From positions 1,242,501 through 1,306,500 of the forward strand of contig PQWQ01000010.1 of the NCBI GenBank assembly GCA_002943765.1: a DNA stretch of 64,000 nt, given 5' to 3'. How positions within the stretch are numbered: position 1 is the stretch's first letter; each line of letters begins with the position of its first letter. The translations under genes were made by a program, and so were the position numbers. The notes under the pieces were generated by a model. The model ran no database searches, was not told the DNA's origin, and saw only the letters and a program-made list of their open reading frames with translations. The DNA comes from Psoroptes ovis. Its lineage: Eukaryota > Arthropoda > Arachnida > Sarcoptiformes > Psoroptidae. Below, one piece after another: positions 59,401-64,000 of the stretch.

Positions 59401-62400
59401 GGCAAAAACCATTCAAAATTCATTCAAATCTATTTATTTATTCGTCCTTTGAATGAATAAAAGCAATAATATATTTCATAATTCAATGATTTTTATGATT
59501 ATTCAAATAATATTCATAGTAATGATGATAATTTCATTTTATATTTTTTTATATTTCATATTTCACATATTTCAATGAATATTTGTTTATTTGTTTGCCT
59601 GTTAGTCTATTTGTTTGTTTAAACTTTAGAGTTATTCAATGATAATAATGATGATGATGATTCAAGTTGATGATGATCGACGTGTGTGTTTATGTAAACA
59701 TCTTATGAACAATTGATTTTTTTTTGTTTTTCAATTTTCATTTCAATCAATTTTCGCCTTTTCCTTCTTCGTCAATTGTAATCAGTAATTTTCCAATCAA
59801 TTCAACAATATTCAACTTTCTTATTGATTGTTTTTATATTTTATTTAATTTGATGTGGCCAACAATTTTGTCGATCATCAACTGATGATGATCATCACCT
59901 GAAAGCGATTGTTTTTCAATTGTGTTTTCAAAGTGTTTGCAAGTCATTTTCAAAAAACAAAATCAATCAATCTTAAGTTTATTTATTAATTTTGCGTAGA
60001 TTTTCTTCTTATTTTGGCCGCAAATATTTGTTTCGATGAAAATGATTTGCATATGGCCTAATTGTTTTCTGACCAACTTTGATTTTAAATTAATTCATTT
60101 TCACTTTCGACCCGAAAAATGAAAATGAATTAATTTCGATTTTCGGGTTCATTTTTGCATCGATCAATCAATGGACCAATGTCCAACCATTTCAAAGCTT
60201 GATCATTTTTTTCCAATGATTGAAATTGAAAATTTTGTGATTCATTTTCACCACAAGTTTTTTGCCACAGATTTTATCCTGGTAATCCGCATCGAAATTG
60301 GCAAAAAATATGTAAATTGATACATCTGATTCAATCCAATCCGATTGCTTGCAATCAAATCCATCAATTCAATCGATTATTAATGATAATCGGACATCTC
60401 TTCTAAGATCTATTCATTAATGTGTCACATGTCAATGATTTTCCCGAAATATTCGCAAAATTGATTGGTCAAAATGAAAATCATCCCGAAAAAAATCTCA
60501 AAAATATTTCAAATCATTGAAATAAATGAATGAAAAATGTCGGAAATTGCCAATTTTCATTTCAATACTTGAATCCATTGAATCTAAATAAATTCAAATC
60601 TTAATAAATTTGAATCTTGGAAATGAATGAATATTTTTAAATATTTCGAAATTAATTCATTTCGAAGACAAACTTCGACTTTCGAAACTTTGATTATTTT
60701 GTTTCTGACCATTTATTTTTTTTCAAAAATTGAAATTCAATTTATGGAAATTATTCATGAATATATATTGATTCCAATGAATTGATAAAACAATCAACAA
60801 AGCAAGGACAATATGGACAAACCATTTACGGAATTTAAAATGTTGTTTTAAATATCAAAAATTCAATCAAGCAAAACAAGCAAAAAAAAAACACACTGAA
60901 TGGCAATGACGGATAACAAATATCAATGATAATGCTGTTGTTGATCATCATCATCACCATCGTCATCAGGCTAAAATTGGACAATTGATTTTTTCAACTT
61001 ATGAAATTTCCAGCAAAAAAAGATCAATGGTGATCAAACGCCAAAAAAAAACAAATTTCAAAAATCAAATCATTTACAAGTGTTAAGCAAGTGCTGATCA
61101 CTTGGCCATTTCAGCCTTGAATTAAGTGTTGAAATGTATCTGGATTTTTTTCTTTGAAAGTTTCCAAGTAATTTCAATTTCGCTTTTTCCCACATTTACA
61201 AATCAAATTTCGCTGAAATTTCTTCCAAATTTCTTTCCTTCAAATATCCATTATTTTCAACAAAATCAAATTTTCAATTTTCCTAATTCGCCCACAATCG
61301 CATTCCATATGAAATTGAATTAAAATATTTTTTTTTTTTTTTTGACAAATTTTTGAAACATTTCAAATACCAAATTTGGCTTTTTACGTATTGCAAACAT
61401 TTTTTGTGTAAATCAATTGAATACAATCGATTGTATTCAATCTTGATTTTTCGTTTTCCTTTGAATTTGAATTTGTATTTCATTTGTATAAATGTATCAT
61501 TTGTATTAATTTATCAATGTGTAAAAATCTAATGAAAATCAATCAACCGTAAACAATTTTTTTCTTTTTGCTGGTCAAAATGATCAAAATTTTTCTTCTG
61601 GTTTGATGTTTGACAATAATTTTGTAAAATTAATTTCGAAACGTAATAAACAAATTGATTTATCGAAAAGAAATATCAGAAATGAATTCAATCAATTCAA
61701 AATTCAATCATCATTTGTTTTGCTGAAAATGATCCGGTATTCAGCTAAATTCATTTCCAAATTTGTTTTGATTATGTGTGCTTCGGGTATTTGTTAATTA
61801 CAAAATGGTTATTGTTATTATTATCGTAATTGTCGTCGACGATCGACCGAAAAAAAGCACGCGACAATCATTAACGCTGCAGTCGTCGTTGCTCGAAAAA
61901 CTATTCAAATGTTGAATAACAATGATCGATTTAAATTTTTGATTACGCAAAAAATAAAAAACGAAAATTTGATTTGGAACAATCGATCAATAATGTGTGT
62001 GTGTGTTGTAATAGCGAGATACAATGGTGAATAAAAGACTCGGAAAAAGATTTTTTGGAAAAAAAAATGATTTGAATGCACAACACACAGACACATAAGA
62101 ATCAAAGATTTCCGATCTTTTTCCCGTTTTTTCTTCTTTAATCAAATGATTAATTTGTAATTTGATTATATTGATTCGATTTGATTTATTTCAAATTTGT
62201 AATCAAACAATGAAAACATTGACAATCAATCAATCAGTCAATCAATGATCAATGATTAGTGATCAATCTTTGATCGACAATGCTGAACAATGAATGAATG
62301 AATGAAAGTATTAAGTATAGCTTTGCATTTATCACTGAAGCGATCAGTGGCAAAGTTTTTTAGCTTTTTTTTTCTTGTCGTTTTTTCCATTGAATTTTTT

Positions 62401-64000
62401 GGTGATCTTTGCAGTCAAATCATTCAATCATTCATTCATTCAATTGTCAAAAACAGCACCAATCACAGTAAAAGATGGGCATAATTCATCAAAAACTATC
62501 AAATCAATCCAATTATTACAATCAAATTAGTTGTTTTGTTTAGTTGTTAGTTAACAAACTGACTAACTAAATAAATGATTAACTTGACTAATTCAATCTA
62601 ATTATCATTGTTAGTTGTTGTTTAAGTATAAAAGAGGAGATAATCATGTGGAAATGATCATTTCTTACATTATTATCATTGTAATAATAATTTTTAACAC
62701 AATCACTGGACAATGGTCAATGAACCAATTTTCTTCATAATTTCTTAAAACATTTAAATGAAACATGTTACAAATCATGTTACAAATTGTCATTTGTTGT
62801 ATGTATTCTTCGGAGATAATTGAAATTAATTCAATTTCCTTGGTTTTCGACCAAGAAAAAAAAACATGTCAATTTTCTTCATATGAAGAAAAAATTTAAT
62901 GTTTTCAATTTGAGAAATGTTTTAGCAAAATGTTCATTCACTTGAATGCTCACGCAACAAACAAAGCTCGTACAAAATCAAATGTATCTTTGAATTAATT
63001 GAAAAAATAATTTAAAAACTTGTGCAATGGCTACACAAATGGTTTGTTGTTGTTGTTGTTGTCGTGTATTTAACAAATGTTAACAAGTCTTTAAATGTCT
63101 TCAAATGTCCAAATCAAATATTAAATCAATTTTGACTGTCCATTTAATTTTCAATTTATCCAAATTTGTCAGATTTGAATGATTAAATGATTTTTTTCCA
63201 AGCTTTTTCAAATGTCCAAAAATTAAACATCACCAAAACATTGACCATGGCCTACACAAAACATTGAATTAATTCAATTTTTTCAGTTGATTTTTTGGTG
63301 AAATGAAATGAAAAATTCATTATTTCGAAATATTTTTACATTGAAAAACACATTGAAAATTATCAAACAAATCAAATTTCAATTTGCAAGTCGTTGGCGT
63401 ATATGTGTTCTAAATATACGTGTATATTTAACAAACGAAAAAATAAAAAAATTACATTTCAAATTAAGACTAACAATATTAAGACACCAATGTTATAATT
63501 ACTATTTGTAAATGATTTGTTATTTTGTAATAGAAAATTACATTTTCGATCAATTAAGAACAATTAATTTGCAGCCAAAACAGCACAAACAACAACAAAT
63601 GATAATAATAATAATAAACAAGTCAAGTCGATGATCGAAAAATGAAGAATTTGACCCAAATTCTTCTGTCTTTTAATTTCTTCACGAATTTTATGCAAGG
63701 GAGGGGGTAGAAATCTATGATAATAACCTTGAATTTGATGTTTGAAAAGCTTGAACCGGCTTTCAAAGCACAGAATTTCCATTATCATTAATGGGTTTCG
63801 AATATTTTTTCTGTAAGAAGAGGCAAGAAGTAAACCTTTACCAAAAGGTCAGCAGCATTTAATCAAGCCATTTTGTATTTTGTATTATTTTGATTATTTT
63901 TTCTGAAAGTTTTTCCCATTTTAACTTTGATTATTATTATCATGTCTATTCGAATACATCATTTGTGTTCATTTTTTTTTTTCGTTGACCATCAAAGGTT
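56430..64000. other. Gene-poor AT-rich region to the right edge
   Basis: No gene is supported on either strand. Microsatellites occur at 57020-57053 (GAT/GGT), about 58436-58452 (T run after TTTTG units) and about 58628-58648 (CA). A GC-richer patch at 59170-59400 with AGCGG/CGAAG words stands out but has stops in every frame I read. A perfect AT-rich palindrome with a GT centre (TAAATATAC/GTATATTTA) lies near 63412. It may be intergenic or an intron of an unseen gene. Confidence 0.5.
57020..57053. repeat. GAT/GGT trinucleotide microsatellite
   Basis: About seven GAT units followed by four GGT units. Confidence 0.9.

Noticed and set aside
63564..63788. Minus-strand 74-codon frame with hydrophobic C-terminus
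   Set aside because: No recognisable family; the hydrophobic end comes from AT-rich and AAC/ACA repeat sequence. Cannot be supported alone.

Overview
The window is AT-rich animal DNA. It has very short introns (about 53-97 bp, apart from one alternative intron of 1.2 kb), many trinucleotide and CA runs, and single-copy eukaryotic genes. Gene content and style fit an acariform mite, most likely a house dust mite (Dermatophagoides-like). That assignment is inference; no marker gene was compared.

Layout. 1-190 holds the first codons of a minus-strand gene that runs off the left edge. About 0.2-24 kb is gene-poor. It contains three ~80-bp palindromic mariner-type MITEs (3.6, 4.9 and 7.9 kb), a 1,466-bp dying hAT transposon with a perfect 8-bp target duplication (17.9-19.4 kb), a 134-bp hAT-type MITE (23.5 kb) and many microsatellites. 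24.3-28.4 kb carries two minus-strand ion-channel genes only 149 bp apart: a DEG/ENaC sodium channel and a two-pore-domain (K2P) potassium channel. 31.0-40.1 kb is an array of three minus-strand paralogues for a secreted cysteine-rich protein. Copy A is intact, copy B has two nonsense codons, and copy C is split by a complete 4,660-bp LTR retrotransposon with identical LTRs and a 4-bp target duplication. Copies B and C lie in a ~2-kb tandem duplication that also copied exon 1 of the neighbouring GLOD4 gene; that extra exon is now a relic. 41.0-43.4 kb holds GLOD4 (plus) and the mitochondrial 3-oxoacyl-ACP synthase OXSM (minus), convergent with 39 bp between stop codons and probably overlapping 3' UTRs. 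50.5-55.3 kb is a SERCA calcium pump with ten main coding exons and an alternative last exon. The remainder to 64 kb shows no supportable gene.

Most notable. (1) The retrotransposon pairs a Ty3/Gypsy-type pol with a gag that looks like BEL/Pao gag (DUF1759-like core and a Cys/His knuckle array). It has an in-phase GGGAAAC slippery site for -1 frameshifting and no recognisable tRNA primer site between the LTR and a gag start only 12 nt away. (2) The SERCA gene predicts two C-termini from one splice decision: a 1,003-residue form ending in a short polar tail, and a 1,109-residue form with an extra hydrophobic segment, analogous to vertebrate SERCA2a/2b. (3) The paralogue array records successive events: duplication, partial capture of a neighbour's exon, nonsense mutation, and a recent transposon hit. 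No CRISPR arrays, rRNA or tRNA genes were seen.
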